From contig JAEUJZ010000025.1 of NCBI GenBank assembly GCA_016794505.1, positions 1-64,000 on the forward strand: a DNA stretch of 64,000 nucleotides. The letters are read 5' to 3'. Below the pieces are notes generated by a model. The model did not search any database, was not told where the DNA came from, and worked only from the letters and a program-made list of their open reading frames with translations. Source of the DNA: Myxococcales bacterium. Lineage in GTDB: Bacteria > Myxococcota_A > Polyangia > Palsa-1104 > JAEUJZ01. Below are positions 9,721-18,443 of this stretch, piece by piece. The position numbers and the translations under genes are program-made. Each line of letters begins with the position of its first letter. Within the stretch, counting starts at the first letter, position 1.

Positions 9721-10110
9721 CGTCCAATCATGCCGCGAGCGGGGTGAACGTGTAGGAAATAGACGGGGGTCCTCTGGCCAAGTGCCCAGCACGCACCGGA
9801 TGCGTGCTGGGGTGCGACCGGGCGCGAAGACGTACAAGGGACCTGTTCATCGCCGCCGGTTAGCTGAGCGAGCGGTCGACGGGGCCCTGGTCATGCACCT
9901 GCGAGCCGCGGGGGAACCAATCCCAAAATCGCCGTCAGCGGGGATCTTCCAAGAGAGTTGCAGGTCGGCAGCGTGTACATCCGCGTCGACGTAGCAGCAG
10001 AGCGCGGACTCGTAGGCCCAGCGCGGGCTGTCGATCTAGAACGCCAGAACCGCCGCAGAGTGTCGCGCGCCCATTCGCAGACCGACTCTACGGCGCCGCC
10101 AGAGAAGTAG
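9721..10110. other. Gene-free stretch upstream of the CHAT gene
   Basis: About 390 bases that should hold the promoter of the CHAT/lectin operon, read leftwards. I see no clear -35/-10 pair, and no strong ribosome site before the ATG at 9720. The plus-strand frame that opens at 10111 is closed here by a TAG at 10108-10110. Confidence 0.4.
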
Positions 10111-10566
10111 AACAGGCTGCTCGGCTCCCTGCCGCTGGCGATTCATCTCGCGGCCGGACGGCTCGCACGCGGGCTACGCATCGAGTCGCTACTCAAGGAC
10201 ATCAAAGGCTGGGTGCTGGACCGAAAGGCCGTTGACTCGGGTGAGCACAGCCGGCAGCTCTTGGCCGCCAGCATCCTGGCGTCGCTGCGTGCCTTGGAAC
10301 AGGCGGTGGCCGGGGATGGGGATCCGGCGCTGTCGATCGCGCAGGTCGCCCCCGCGCTGTCGGGCTTCGCGGCGGGCCCTGCATCCGGGGTCGACGACAG
10401 CACATTAGGGATCCCATCCGCCGCTGACGAGGCGTTGCGCACCGCGGTCCCATGGCTGCGCCAAGGTCGCTGGCTCCCGGCGCTGCGTGTACAGCCTCAG
10501 ACCTCCTCTGCGATGTCGGGAGATCGTTGGGACCATTTGGGGCGGCGGGCGGACTTGGGAGACTGA
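10111..10566 (+). pseudogene. Probable decayed fragment of a STAND/NB-ARC-type ATPase
   Basis: The frame opens just after a TAG (10108-10110) and has no ATG at its head. It begins with a sequence reading LLGSLPLAIHLAAGRL, followed by LLKDIKGWVLD and then a helix with ASILASLRALEQA. The G-x-L-P-L-A-I-x-L-A-A-x-R-L block is the signature at the end of NB-ARC/STAND ATPase domains, usually followed by L-L-x-x-L and a helix starting S-L-x-A-S. The rest, to the TGA at 10564-10566, is not recognisable. No P-loop lies upstream in any frame, so this is read as a truncated, dead gene next to an intact STAND gene on the other strand. Third-position G/C is high, so it once coded. Confidence 0.35.
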
Positions 10567-10921
10567 ACGGAGCGAACACAAGCGGTGGGGGACGGGATGC
10601 GAGGCACTCAACGATGGGGGGCGGATTTCGCGACTTTGGACATCCAGGGCCGCGAGGGTTTGGGCAAGCCGGCCGCGCGAAGGCGAGGCGGGACAGAATA
10701 GCGGGCGCGGACGCGGAGGCTTCGCCTCGGCATGGCGCGCATTTGCGCTTGGCCGATAGGCAAACCCCAGGCGTGTGGCAAAGCGGCGCGCACAGAGTTC
10801 CCGTCTATTCTCCTCGGGCCGGGAACTCATCCCGCAAACTCTCGACGGGGAGAGCGTCCGTCGGGACGTGAGCACCGACAACGCAGCGACTTGGCCCAAC
10901 AGCGACTCTTTCAACGCGCTG
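10567..10921. other. Gene-free stretch with a small GC-rich hairpin
   Basis: No supported gene. A 175-residue minus-strand frame covers the stretch but is Arg/Pro/Ser-rich without motifs. A short stem GAGGC/GCCTC with a three-base loop lies at 10716-10728; it lacks a T-run and I would not call it a terminator. Confidence 0.35.
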
Positions 10922-11254
10922 CTAGGGGACAAACATGCCGCCGACGCAGCCCTGCATGGCGGTCGAGGTGGAAAAGGCGGGGCTGTATAGCTGTTGGGTG
11001 TACGTCAGCTTGAGTCCGGCGTCGCTGAGCCGGCAGCCACCAACGCGATTCGTCGTGGGGCAGGCGCCGGTCGACCAGGTGCCGGGGGCGCAGTTGTTTT
11101 TGTAGACGTCGACGACGCTCTGCGGGCCGCTGTACTCGATGCAGACGCTGTTCTGCATCCGCGTATCACACGAGCCATTGGGCATCGCCGGATCACCTGA
11201 GCCACCGTCGCCACCGCAGGCGACCAGAAACAGCAACACGATGGGAAGACGCAT
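10922..11254 (-). CDS. Small cysteine-containing lipoprotein
   Basis: 110 residues. A very short signal peptide, MRLPIVLLFLVAC, ends in a lipobox LVAC, so Cys13 would be lipidated. A Gly/Asp-rich spacer (GGDGGSGD) follows, then a small domain with six more cysteines (for example NGSCDTR, NNCAPGTW, TGACP, GGCR), probably in disulfides. An AGGAG site lies about seven bases before the ATG. The family is not recognised; such small Cys-rich lipoproteins are common in myxobacteria. The next gene (11297-12100) is upstream on the same strand, 42 bases away. Confidence 0.75.
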   Translation of the reverse strand: MRLPIVLLFLVACGGDGGSGDPAMPNGSCDTRMQNSVCIEYSGPQSVVDVYKNNCAPGTWSTGACPTTNRVGGCRLSDAGLKLTYTQQLYSPAFSTSTAMQGCVGGMFVP

Positions 11255-11296
11255 GCGTACGCTCCTTTTTGTCGGGGGGTTGTGCTCTGTGGGGTC

Positions 11297-12100
11297 TTAG
11301 AAGCGGCCGGACACCGTCACACCACCGCCCTGCTGGGTTGAATAGGGCAGGATGTGGACGCGCTCAAGCAAGCTGGGGCTGTTGCCGGGGCGGCTGCGCG
11401 CTCCAGCGATGATCATGGCCAGGCCGGCCACCTGCGCGGCACCGTCGAGCATCATCCAGGTCCAGGCCCAGATCTGCTGCCCGGATGAGCCGAGGAAGTC
11501 GCCATCGCAGCGGCTCAAGGCGCAGAAGCCACTTAGGAACGGTCCAGCGACAGGCAAGAACAGCGAAGAGCCGAGGGTCGACGGGCCTTCGAACATCGTC
11601 ATCAGGCCGCCCATGATCAGCGCGGGCGCATAGCCGACGCTCAAGAGCACGATGCCGCCCGCGATCAGGCCGCTGCGTCGGCTGCCAGGCGTCTTGCTGT
11701 GGTGCAGGAAAAGCTCGTTGCCGCGGCGCTCCCAGCTTCCTTTGCCGGCCAGCAGCAGATCCTGGGGCAGAAGGAGTACGGCGCTGCTCGGCAAGGGCGT
11801 GGCGGCAGGCGGAGCCGGCACATAGACCGAGTAGGGTGGAGGCGCGCTCTGCGTCGGCTCGAAGACAGGCTGAATCGCATACGGCTGTGTCGCTGCGGCG
11901 GGGGCGTCGGGCTGCGCCGTGCCCTGCGTCGACGGAGCGGGGGCAGCGGGCGCCGGCTGCACCTGCACTTGAACCTGCACATGCGGTGGCGCAGGCAGCG
12001 TTCCCTGCGGGGCGGCGACGGAAGGCGTCTGGGCAGCCGCCAGCGACAGACAAGCGAGCGGAGTTGCAGCCAAGGAAAATAGACAGAGAGAGAGACGCAT
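11297..12100 (-). CDS. Exported Pro/Ala/Gln-rich protein with C-terminal membrane segments
   Basis: 267 residues from the ATG at 12100, chosen because an AGGAG lies eight bases upstream and a signal peptide follows at once (MRLSLCLFSLAATPLAC, then AAAQ). A stretch rich in Pro, Ala, Gln and Val (for example HVQVQVQVQPAPAAPAP) leads to a conserved-looking part with LLLPQDLLLAGKGSWERRG and then three or four hydrophobic segments (from SGLIAGGIVLLSVGYAP to DGAAQVAGLAMIIAG). The architecture resembles myxobacterial envelope proteins of unknown role. A perfect 20-bp palindrome sits about 170 bases upstream. A longer frame starting at 12232 is less likely since it would bury the signal peptide. Confidence 0.7.
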   Translation of the reverse strand: MRLSLCLFSLAATPLACLSLAAAQTPSVAAPQGTLPAPPHVQVQVQVQPAPAAPAPSTQGTAQPDAPAAATQPYAIQPVFEPTQSAPPPYSVYVPAPPAATPLPSSAVLLLPQDLLLAGKGSWERRGNELFLHHSKTPGSRRSGLIAGGIVLLSVGYAPALIMGGLMTMFEGPSTLGSSLFLPVAGPFLSGFCALSRCDGDFLGSSGQQIWAWTWMMLDGAAQVAGLAMIIAGARSRPGNSPSLLERVHILPYSTQQGGGVTVSGRF

Positions 12101-12269
12101 CGTCGGGCTCCTTGCAACGGGGGCGTTTGAATGGGGGGGCACGGGGGCTTGGATGGCCGCCGCCGCGCCTTCATGCCCTGAAGAAAAAGCAAAGGCAGTG
12201 CCAGCCACAAAGCGGCCCATCCCGCCGGGCATCGCAGCGTCACTCCGTCGGAAAACCCTTCAGCGGGAC

Positions 12270-12289
12270 ACTGGACGAATTCGTCCAGT
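12270..12289. promoter_or_regulatory. Perfect 20-bp palindrome, possible operator
   Basis: The sequence ACTGGACGAATTCGTCCAGT is fully self-complementary with no loop, which suits a dimeric repressor site better than a terminator. It lies in the 295-base gap between two minus-strand genes, about 170 bases upstream of the start at 12100 and about 105 bases beyond the stop of the gene ending at 12396. I see no second copy in the window. Confidence 0.4.
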
Positions 12290-12395
12290 CCAAGCCGCTT
12301 GGTCGCGTTTGACCAGTCCCCGTGCCTTTCTGTCAAGCGCCGCCGGCCGCGCCCGCGACGAGGGCGCCCCGTCTCTGCGTCTTTTCCCGGTGCGT

Positions 12396-13829
12396 CTACT
12401 TCAAGATCATCTTGAGGTCGGTCCAGGTCACCGTGACGGTCAGCGTGTCGCCTTCTTTCGTCGCGGTCGGCGGCATCACCGCCACGGCCGCCAACGCGGC
12501 GGGTAGCTGCATGGTCCCCAAATCGGGCAAAGGCGGGGTTCCACCGTCGGGGCTGCCCATGCCAAAGTCTGGAATCAGCGCGCCGCTGGGCACGATGAAG
12601 GTCGCGGCCATGACCGGCGGGCTGGTGGTGCCGTTGCCGGTCAGCGTGAACTTGCCTGCTGAAAACGTGCCACGGCCTTCGTTGCCGACGGCATCGCGGA
12701 CCAGCTCAGGATAGGCGTACCAGACGCCGAAGGGGGCATCGCTGGGCAGCTGCAGCTTGCCGGACAGCGTCTCGCCGCCGCTTAGCACCAGCGACAGCAG
12801 CTTCGACGACTCGGCCGGTCCCAGAAAGACCTTGACGCTTTGGTTGGTCGGCAGCTTCTTGTCGTCGGCGATACGCAAAGACAGGTTGACAGGCTGGCAG
12901 CGCTGCACCGAAGCCGGGGCGGCCTCCATCGCCACGGGAGTCGGCGGTACGCGATCGCCGTCAGGGTTGGCTTCGACCGACAGCTTGATCACGCCGGCCT
13001 CGGTATCGACGGGCGTTCCGCCACTTGGATCGATGACCTTGTACCGCATATCGCTGGTCGAGCTGCGTCGCACACGCAGGACGCGTCCGCCCGTGGCCAA
13101 GGTGACCTGGCCTTCGATGGCATAGGCGCCTGCGCTCAGCGTCGTCGGAATCTGCAGCGAGATCATGCCGCTCCCCCCCGGCAAGACCGCGGGCTCCAAG
13201 GTCGGCTCGGCACCGGGCGAAGTATCGGCGACCAGCCACCACTTGCTCTCTTTGACGCCGCAGAACTCATCACCGAGCGTGACCTGGACATTCACGCGCT
13301 CGCCCTGCTTGAGGGTGCTGCTGCCGTTTAGCGTCAAGCTCGCGACCTTCAGCGACGGGGCCGATGCTGTAGTGGTGTAGGCAACAGCGATGCTGGTGAA
13401 GCTGGCACCGGTCGCTTGCTGCGTCTGTCCGCCTTCATACTCGACGAGATAGCCCATCGGATTGCGCCGAGCCACGGCCACGGGCTGCCCCGTCGCGCTG
13501 ACCAGCACCGCTCGCTCGACGTAATAGGTATCGGCCGCGTCACACTTGCCAAAGGCTCGCTGACCGCTGTAGATGCCGCCGCTGCCTTCGAGCGCGAGAC
13601 CAAACGAGGCCCCTTTGTTGCCGCGCAGCTCGGCATAGAGCGCCTTGGGTAGCTGGCTGTCTTTGCTCGCGGGATCCAGCTCCGAGACCTTCTTGCAGCT
13701 TGATTCCTGCATTTCCGGGGCGCCGCCCTTGCTGCAGCTTGCCGCGATGGGCAACAAACTGGCGACGGAGAGAGCCGCTGCATGGTGCGCAAAGAATCGA
13801 CGAAGTGACTGTGGATGTCCGGCGTTCAT
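12396..13829 (-). CDS. Large lipoprotein of unknown function
   Basis: 477 residues from the ATG at 13829 (a TTG at 13847 would add six residues). The N-terminus has two arginines, a hydrophobic stretch and a lipobox ending LLPIAASC, then a Cys-containing linker. The body is Ser/Thr/Gly-rich and beta-like, with repeated blocks such as LTLNGSSTLKQGERVNVQVT and VPPTPVAMEAAPASVQ, suggesting two or three Ig-like or carbohydrate-binding-type sandwich domains. The C-terminus is TVTVTWTDLKMILK. No catalytic motif is seen. It is divergent from rplT at 14050, so the 220 bases between them hold both promoters. Confidence 0.75.
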   Translation of the reverse strand: MNAGHPQSLRRFFAHHAAALSVASLLPIAASCSKGGAPEMQESSCKKVSELDPASKDSQLPKALYAELRGNKGASFGLALEGSGGIYSGQRAFGKCDAADTYYVERAVLVSATGQPVAVARRNPMGYLVEYEGGQTQQATGASFTSIAVAYTTTASAPSLKVASLTLNGSSTLKQGERVNVQVTLGDEFCGVKESKWWLVADTSPGAEPTLEPAVLPGGSGMISLQIPTTLSAGAYAIEGQVTLATGGRVLRVRRSSTSDMRYKVIDPSGGTPVDTEAGVIKLSVEANPDGDRVPPTPVAMEAAPASVQRCQPVNLSLRIADDKKLPTNQSVKVFLGPAESSKLLSLVLSGGETLSGKLQLPSDAPFGVWYAYPELVRDAVGNEGRGTFSAGKFTLTGNGTTSPPVMAATFIVPSGALIPDFGMGSPDGGTPPLPDLGTMQLPAALAAVAVMPPTATKEGDTLTVTVTWTDLKMILK

Positions 13830-13993
13830 GGCGCGGCACCATAGCAAAAAGGTTCATGGCACAGGGGGCGTCTGTGCAGTGGACTTCACAACAGCGCCTT
13901 TACAAAGCGCAGCCGTGCGTGATATCGGATCGGTTCGCAAAAACCGTCAGCCTTTCGCGGGCTTGGCGTGACTTGGCAAAGGGCTCACAAGCG

Positions 13994-14009
13994 TTCCGGT
14001 GTGCCGGAA
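13994..14009. promoter_or_regulatory. Hairpin in the rplT leader
   Basis: A perfect stem TTCCGG/CCGGAA with a four-base loop TGTG lies 40 bases upstream of the rplT ATG. L20 represses its own mRNA through leader structures in other bacteria, so a regulatory role is possible, but no similarity to a known L20 site was shown. Confidence 0.35.
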
Positions 14010-14049
14010 CCCCCGCAGGCCGGTCCGATTCACGGAGACAGATAGAGAC

Positions 14050-14418
14050 ATGGCTCGAGCAAAACGAGGCTTCAAAGCGCGTCGGCGCCGCAACCGCATC
14101 AAGGCCTGGGCGCGTGGCTACCGCGGAGGTCGGTCGACCCTGTGGAAAGCGATGCTTGAGACGGTGCGGCATGGCTGGATGCATGCCACCCGTCACCGCC
14201 GCGAGCGCAAGCGTGACTTCCGCCGTCTGTGGATCATTCGCATCAACGCCGCAGCGCGGGCGCTGGGCATCTCGTACTCGAAGATGATGCATGCCCTTTC
14301 GGCCGCCAACATCGACCTCGATCGCAAGGTCCTGGCCGATCTGGCGATCAGCGATCCGGCCGCGTTCCGCGCGGTCTTGACGCAAGCGGGCCTGAAGCCG
14401 GCGCAGGCCGCGGCCTAG
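14050..14418 (+). CDS. rplT: 50S ribosomal protein L20
   Basis: 122 residues, the normal length for L20. The basic start MARAKRGFKARRRRNRI, then AWARGYRGGRSTLWKAM, and the central RKRDFRRLWIIRINAAAR with GISYSKMMHAL are the diagnostic L20 sequences. L20 binds 23S rRNA early in assembly of the large subunit. The ATG at 14050 was chosen because it gives the canonical MARAK-type N-terminus, with GGAG about 12 bases upstream; an upstream in-frame start at 13999 is rejected. infC and rpmI, which normally precede rplT, are not in the 220 bases upstream, and the gene before it is divergent. pheS and pheT follow. Confidence 0.97.
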   Translation: MARAKRGFKARRRRNRIKAWARGYRGGRSTLWKAMLETVRHGWMHATRHRRERKRDFRRLWIIRINAAARALGISYSKMMHALSAANIDLDRKVLADLAISDPAAFRAVLTQAGLKPAQAAA

Positions 14419-14529
14419 CCTTCTGGCCCAGGTCCGGCGGGTCGCCTTGACTCGTCGGGCCCGTCGATTCCGACAGGCGGGCAGGGCGGCTCGCGCTGTC
14501 TCGTCCTCGATGGTCCACCTGTATTGATT

Positions 14530-14586
14530 GGTCTAGCGCGTGTTCGCGGGGGTGTGCGTGCGAGCGCCGCAGCCGGTCCCTAGACC
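14530..14586. promoter_or_regulatory. Inverted repeat in the pheS leader
   Basis: GGTCTAG (14530-14536) and CTAGACC (14580-14586) are perfect complements enclosing 43 G/C-rich bases, and the pheS ATG lies 27 bases further on. This could fold into a long leader hairpin. I found no phenylalanine-rich leader peptide, so an attenuator of the enterobacterial kind is not supported. Confidence 0.35.
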
Positions 14587-14613
14587 GATCGCACAGGATG
14601 AAAGGTCTTTCGG

Positions 14614-15744
14614 ATGTCCCTCTCGTCCAACGCGCCCCCATCCTCTGCAGCCGACGCGGCGCCGCTTCATCCCATCTATGCCGAGCTTGTGACGCAGCTT
14701 GCCGCGGATCTTTCCGCCGTGACCAGCGAGCCTGCTCTGCGGACCGTTCACGCGCGCTACCTGGGCAAAGACGGCGAGATTCGCAAGCGCTTGGCCGAGG
14801 CCCTGCGTGCAGCACCTGGCCCCGAAAAGCGCACCATCGGGCAGGCCGGAAACACCGCGCTTTCACGCGGCGAAGAGCTCTTTGCCGCTCGCCTAAACGC
14901 CCTGCACGATGCCGCTCGCGGTGCCGATCTGGCGCGCAGCGTCGATGTCACCCTGCCGGGACGGCGCACGCGCTTGGGCGGCCTGCATCTTCTGACGCAG
15001 GTGCGGCGCGAGCTTGAGAGCATCTTTGCCGAGATCGGCTTTGTCGTCGCCAGCGGCCCGCAAGTCGAGAGCGAGTTTTACAACTTTGAAGCGCTGGCCA
15101 TGCCCGACGATCACCCAGCCCGCGACATGCAGGACACGTTTTATCTGCAGTCGCCGCCCTTGCCAGGCAGCACGGGGGGACGCTTGGTGCTGCGCACGCA
15201 TACGTCGCCGGTTCAGATCCGCACCATGCTGGCGCAGCCACCTCCTGTGCGCATCATCGCGCCCGGCAAGGTGTATCGCAAAGACGACGATCCGACGCAC
15301 TCGCCGATGTTCAACCAGATCGAAGGACTGGTCGTCGACGACGGCGTTAGCTTCGCCGATCTCAAGGGCACGCTGCTTTATTTCGCGCGTCGCTTCTTTG
15401 GTCCCAGCGTCGACATTCGCCTGCGGCCTTCGTTCTTTCCGTTCACCGAGCCAAGCGCTGAAGTCGATGTCACCTGCGTGTTCTGTCAGCAGAAAGGCTG
15501 CCGGCTGTGCAAGGGCACCGGCTACATCGAGATCCTGGGCTGCGGCATGGTCGACACTGCTGTCTTTGCCCACGTCGATGCCGAGCGCCAGCGACGAGGC
15601 CTGCCGCCGGCTTACGACCCAGAAAACGTGTCGGGCTTTGCCTTTGGCATGGGCATCGATCGCATGGCCATGCTGCGGTACGGCGTAAACGATCTGCGCT
15701 TGCTGTTTGCCGGTGACGCGCGCTTCACCCAGATGTTCCGTTGA
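14614..15744 (+). CDS. pheS: Phenylalanine-tRNA ligase alpha subunit
   Basis: 376 residues, slightly longer than usual. An N-terminal helical arm (about 20-100, with ARYLGKDGEI) precedes the class II synthetase core. The core shows motif 2-type sequence PGKVYRKDDDPTHSPMFNQ, EGLVVD, and motif 3 in FAFGMGIDRMAMLRYG. The catalytic part activates Phe, and PheS pairs with PheT as an alpha2-beta2 enzyme. A four-cysteine knuckle, CVFCQQKGCRLCKGTGY, followed by EILGCGMV, lies before motif 3; similar Cys clusters occur in PheS of several phyla and may bind zinc. The start follows a GGATGAAAGG stretch; pheT begins 85 bases downstream. Confidence 0.97.
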   Translation: MSLSSNAPPSSAADAAPLHPIYAELVTQLAADLSAVTSEPALRTVHARYLGKDGEIRKRLAEALRAAPGPEKRTIGQAGNTALSRGEELFAARLNALHDAARGADLARSVDVTLPGRRTRLGGLHLLTQVRRELESIFAEIGFVVASGPQVESEFYNFEALAMPDDHPARDMQDTFYLQSPPLPGSTGGRLVLRTHTSPVQIRTMLAQPPPVRIIAPGKVYRKDDDPTHSPMFNQIEGLVVDDGVSFADLKGTLLYFARRFFGPSVDIRLRPSFFPFTEPSAEVDVTCVFCQQKGCRLCKGTGYIEILGCGMVDTAVFAHVDAERQRRGLPPAYDPENVSGFAFGMGIDRMAMLRYGVNDLRLLFAGDARFTQMFR

Positions 15745-15748
15745 TGCG

Positions 15749-15770
15749 GTCTTGCCTCAGCGAGCAAGAC
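15749..15770. terminator. Hairpin between pheS and pheT
   Basis: GTCTTGC and GCAAGAC form a perfect 7-bp stem with an 8-base loop, starting five bases after the pheS stop. No T-run follows, so it is more likely an mRNA-processing or stabilising element than a full terminator. Confidence 0.3.
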
Positions 15771-15829
15771 GGCGCATGCCGCGGCCTTCGCAGCGGATCG
15801 CGGTCCGTGGGCCCTGAACTGGAGCTGTC

Positions 15830-18412
15830 ATGAAGATCTCTTGGAACTGGCTGCGCGAGCTTGTGCAGCTTCCCGCGGGCGTGCTGCCCGTCGATCCGGT
15901 GGCTGCCGCACGCGAAGTGGAAAAGCGCCTGATCCGCCGCGGTGTCGCCGTCGATGCTGTGGTTCCCGTTGGGGTTGGCCTTTCCGGGGCCATCGTCGCA
16001 GAAGTGCGTGGCAAGCGGCCGCATCCCAAAGCCGACAAGCTGACCTTGGTCGATGTCTTCGACGGTCAAACGGTGACCCAGGTGGTCTGCGGAGCGCCCA
16101 ATGTCCCTGCGCCTGGTGAGCCGGGTACTTCGCCGCGCGTCGTGTGGGCCAAGCCTGGCGCGACGCTGCCTTCCGGTCTTTCGCTGAGCGTGCGCGAAGT
16201 GCGCGGCATTCCATCGCCCGGCATGTTGTGCGCTGAAGACGAGCTTGGTCTGTCCAGCGATCACGCTGGCATCTTGATCCTGTCTCCCGACGACGGTCTT
16301 GCAATTGGCAGCGACTTTGCGATGGGCGCGGGTCTGCCCGATGTGATCTTTGAACTCGACATCACGCCGAACCGCCCCGACCTCTTGGGTCATGTTGGGG
16401 TTGCGCGGGAAGTGGTCGCTGCGTTTGCGAACGAAGGGGCCACGCTGGTCCTGCCGCAGCCCGAGTTCAGCCGCCGCACTGCGTCGTCGAGCGCCGCGCA
16501 GGCCGCGCGCATCGTGATCGAAGACTCGCTCGCCTGTCCGCGCTATGTCGGCCATGTGCTGACGGGTCTGCGCGTCGCGCCAAGTCCGATCAAAGAGCGC
16601 TTGCTGCTGACTCGCTTGGGTGCGCGGCCCATCAACAACTTGGTCGACGCCACCAATCTGGCGATGTTCTTTGTCGGTCAGCCGCTGCATGCATTCGATC
16701 TGCATGTGCTTCGTGGCTCGCAGATCGTCGTGCGGCGGGCCCGCGCTGGCGAATCGATGACGACGCTCGATGATGTGCAGCGACCGCTGTCGTCCGACGA
16801 TCTGCTGATCGCCGATGCCGAGCGCGGCGTCGCCATCGCGGGCGTCATGGGCGGCAGAGACAGTGAAGTGCGGCCCACGACGACCGAGGTCCTTTTGGAA
16901 GCGGCGTACTTTGATCCGGTCTTTGTGCGGCGAACAGCACGCCGCTGCAAGCTGCACACCGAAGCCTCGCATCGCTTTGAGCGCGGCGTCGATCCGAACG
17001 ATGGCTTGCTGCTGGCCGCGCGCTACTGCTGCGATGTGATGCTGCGCTTGGCAGGGGGACAGATCCTGTCCGGCGCCATCGACGTATATCCGCGGCCGAT
17101 CGAAAAAAAGACGCTGGCTCTGCGCTATGCCCGCACCAACCAGATCTTGGGCAAGCAGCCGCCGGTTTCCATCCACGAACAGCAAGCAGCGCTGACCGCA
17201 TTGGGTCTTACGATCGAAACGACCGCGGTCGATCATGCGGTGTTTCAGATCCCGAGCAGTCGCCCCGATCTGACGCGCGAGATCGATCTGATCGAAGAAG
17301 TCGGACGCAGCGTGGGCTATGACGACATCGCGCCGCGCGTGCCGCAGCTTCACATGGCCGGTCCGACGCGCGCAGGCTGTGACGCGGCCAGCACGACGCT
17401 GCAAAAGAACGCCGAGCGTGCCCGCGATCTGTGCGTCGCTTTGGGCTTCGACGAAGTGCAGCTTTTTTCCATGACCAGCCCGGACAGGCTGCGTGCGGTC
17501 AGTCAGACTTCGGACGGCGACGCGCTGCCCGTGCCGCTGCCCTTGGAAAATCCCCTGCGCGAGGATCTTTCCGTTCTGCGCACGCTGCTTCTGCCTGGGC
17601 TTCTGGATGCGCTGCGCAAGAACCTGCACCACGGCCAAACCGATCTGCGCTTGTGCGAAGTCGGGGAAGTGTTCTTGGTTCCTTCGGGCGAACGCGGCAT
17701 CGACCCGGCGTGCATTCAGACCACGCGCATCGCAGGTGTCTTGTGCGGCAACCGATCGTATTTTCTGAAGCCGAGCCCCACCGATGCACTCGACTTCGCC
17801 GATGTCCGCGGCATCGTCGAGGAGCTTCTGGATGGGCTGGGCTATGTCGTGGTGCCACAGGCGACGCCAGTCGCAGCCGATCCGGCGCAGCCGCGTGAGG
17901 TGATCATTCAGCAGGCGCATGCCAGCACGCAGCCCTGGCTGCATCCCGGCCTGGGGGCGGTGATTCGGGCTGCGACGACCCAGGCAACCGACGGCGCGAT
18001 CCTCGGCTACTTCGGCGAAGTGCATCCGACGCTGCGCGAGCGCTTGGATCTGCCGGCTGCGGTCTTCGCGTTTGAGATCAATGTGCCCGGCTTGGCTCGT
18101 CCGGCGCGTAGCTATCGCGAGCCACCGCGTTTCCCTGGTACCTCGCGCGATCTATCGTTCTTGATTGCCGCCGACATCCGCGCCGATCAAATCCGCGCCG
18201 CGCTTCTGTCTGCGCGCGAGCCGCTCTTGGTCGATGTGCGGATCCTCGAAGACTACAGAAATCCCAGCCACATCCCGACGGGACAAAAGGGACTTTTGCT
18301 CAGCCTGAGCTACCGCGCCAGTGATCGCACGCTGACCGATGAAGAGGCGCAGAAAGCGCATGATCGCGTGGTGGCTACACTGCAGACAGCCTTCCCCGTC
18401 AAGCTGCGCTAG
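15830..18412 (+). CDS. pheT: Phenylalanine-tRNA ligase beta subunit
   Basis: 860 residues, longer than the roughly 800 of E. coli. The N-terminus MKISWNWLRELV is typical. An EMAP-type tRNA-binding domain (about 40-165, with HPKADKLTLVDV and VVCGAPNV) is followed by the B3/B4 editing region (GARPINNLVDATNLAMF, GQPLHAFD), the B5 domain, the catalytic-like core (LRLCEVGEVF) and the C-terminal ferredoxin-fold anticodon-binding domain (about 765-860, RFPGTSRDLSFLI). The B3/B4 part hydrolyses mischarged Tyr-tRNA(Phe). An antisense frame of 766 residues overlaps it and is an artefact of G/C-rich third positions. A GGAG lies near the ATG. Confidence 0.97.
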   Translation: MKISWNWLRELVQLPAGVLPVDPVAAAREVEKRLIRRGVAVDAVVPVGVGLSGAIVAEVRGKRPHPKADKLTLVDVFDGQTVTQVVCGAPNVPAPGEPGTSPRVVWAKPGATLPSGLSLSVREVRGIPSPGMLCAEDELGLSSDHAGILILSPDDGLAIGSDFAMGAGLPDVIFELDITPNRPDLLGHVGVAREVVAAFANEGATLVLPQPEFSRRTASSSAAQAARIVIEDSLACPRYVGHVLTGLRVAPSPIKERLLLTRLGARPINNLVDATNLAMFFVGQPLHAFDLHVLRGSQIVVRRARAGESMTTLDDVQRPLSSDDLLIADAERGVAIAGVMGGRDSEVRPTTTEVLLEAAYFDPVFVRRTARRCKLHTEASHRFERGVDPNDGLLLAARYCCDVMLRLAGGQILSGAIDVYPRPIEKKTLALRYARTNQILGKQPPVSIHEQQAALTALGLTIETTAVDHAVFQIPSSRPDLTREIDLIEEVGRSVGYDDIAPRVPQLHMAGPTRAGCDAASTTLQKNAERARDLCVALGFDEVQLFSMTSPDRLRAVSQTSDGDALPVPLPLENPLREDLSVLRTLLLPGLLDALRKNLHHGQTDLRLCEVGEVFLVPSGERGIDPACIQTTRIAGVLCGNRSYFLKPSPTDALDFADVRGIVEELLDGLGYVVVPQATPVAADPAQPREVIIQQAHASTQPWLHPGLGAVIRAATTQATDGAILGYFGEVHPTLRERLDLPAAVFAFEINVPGLARPARSYREPPRFPGTSRDLSFLIAADIRADQIRAALLSAREPLLVDVRILEDYRNPSHIPTGQKGLLLSLSYRASDRTLTDEEAQKAHDRVVATLQTAFPVKLR

Positions 18413-18443
18413 CTTACCCGCACTACCCAAGGAGGACGTTCCT

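Noticed and set aside
10405..10932. A 175-residue minus-strand frame
   Set aside because: Arg/Pro/Ser-rich, no motif or ribosome site, in a decayed region.
13830..14049. A hidden rpmI (L35) gene upstream of rplT
   Set aside because: No frame in this gap has the short basic L35 sequence; the gap is a divergent promoter region.
15725..18025. A 766-residue open frame on the minus strand opposite pheT
   Set aside because: It mirrors the pheT reading frame and is caused by strong third-position G/C bias; no ribosome site or family motif.
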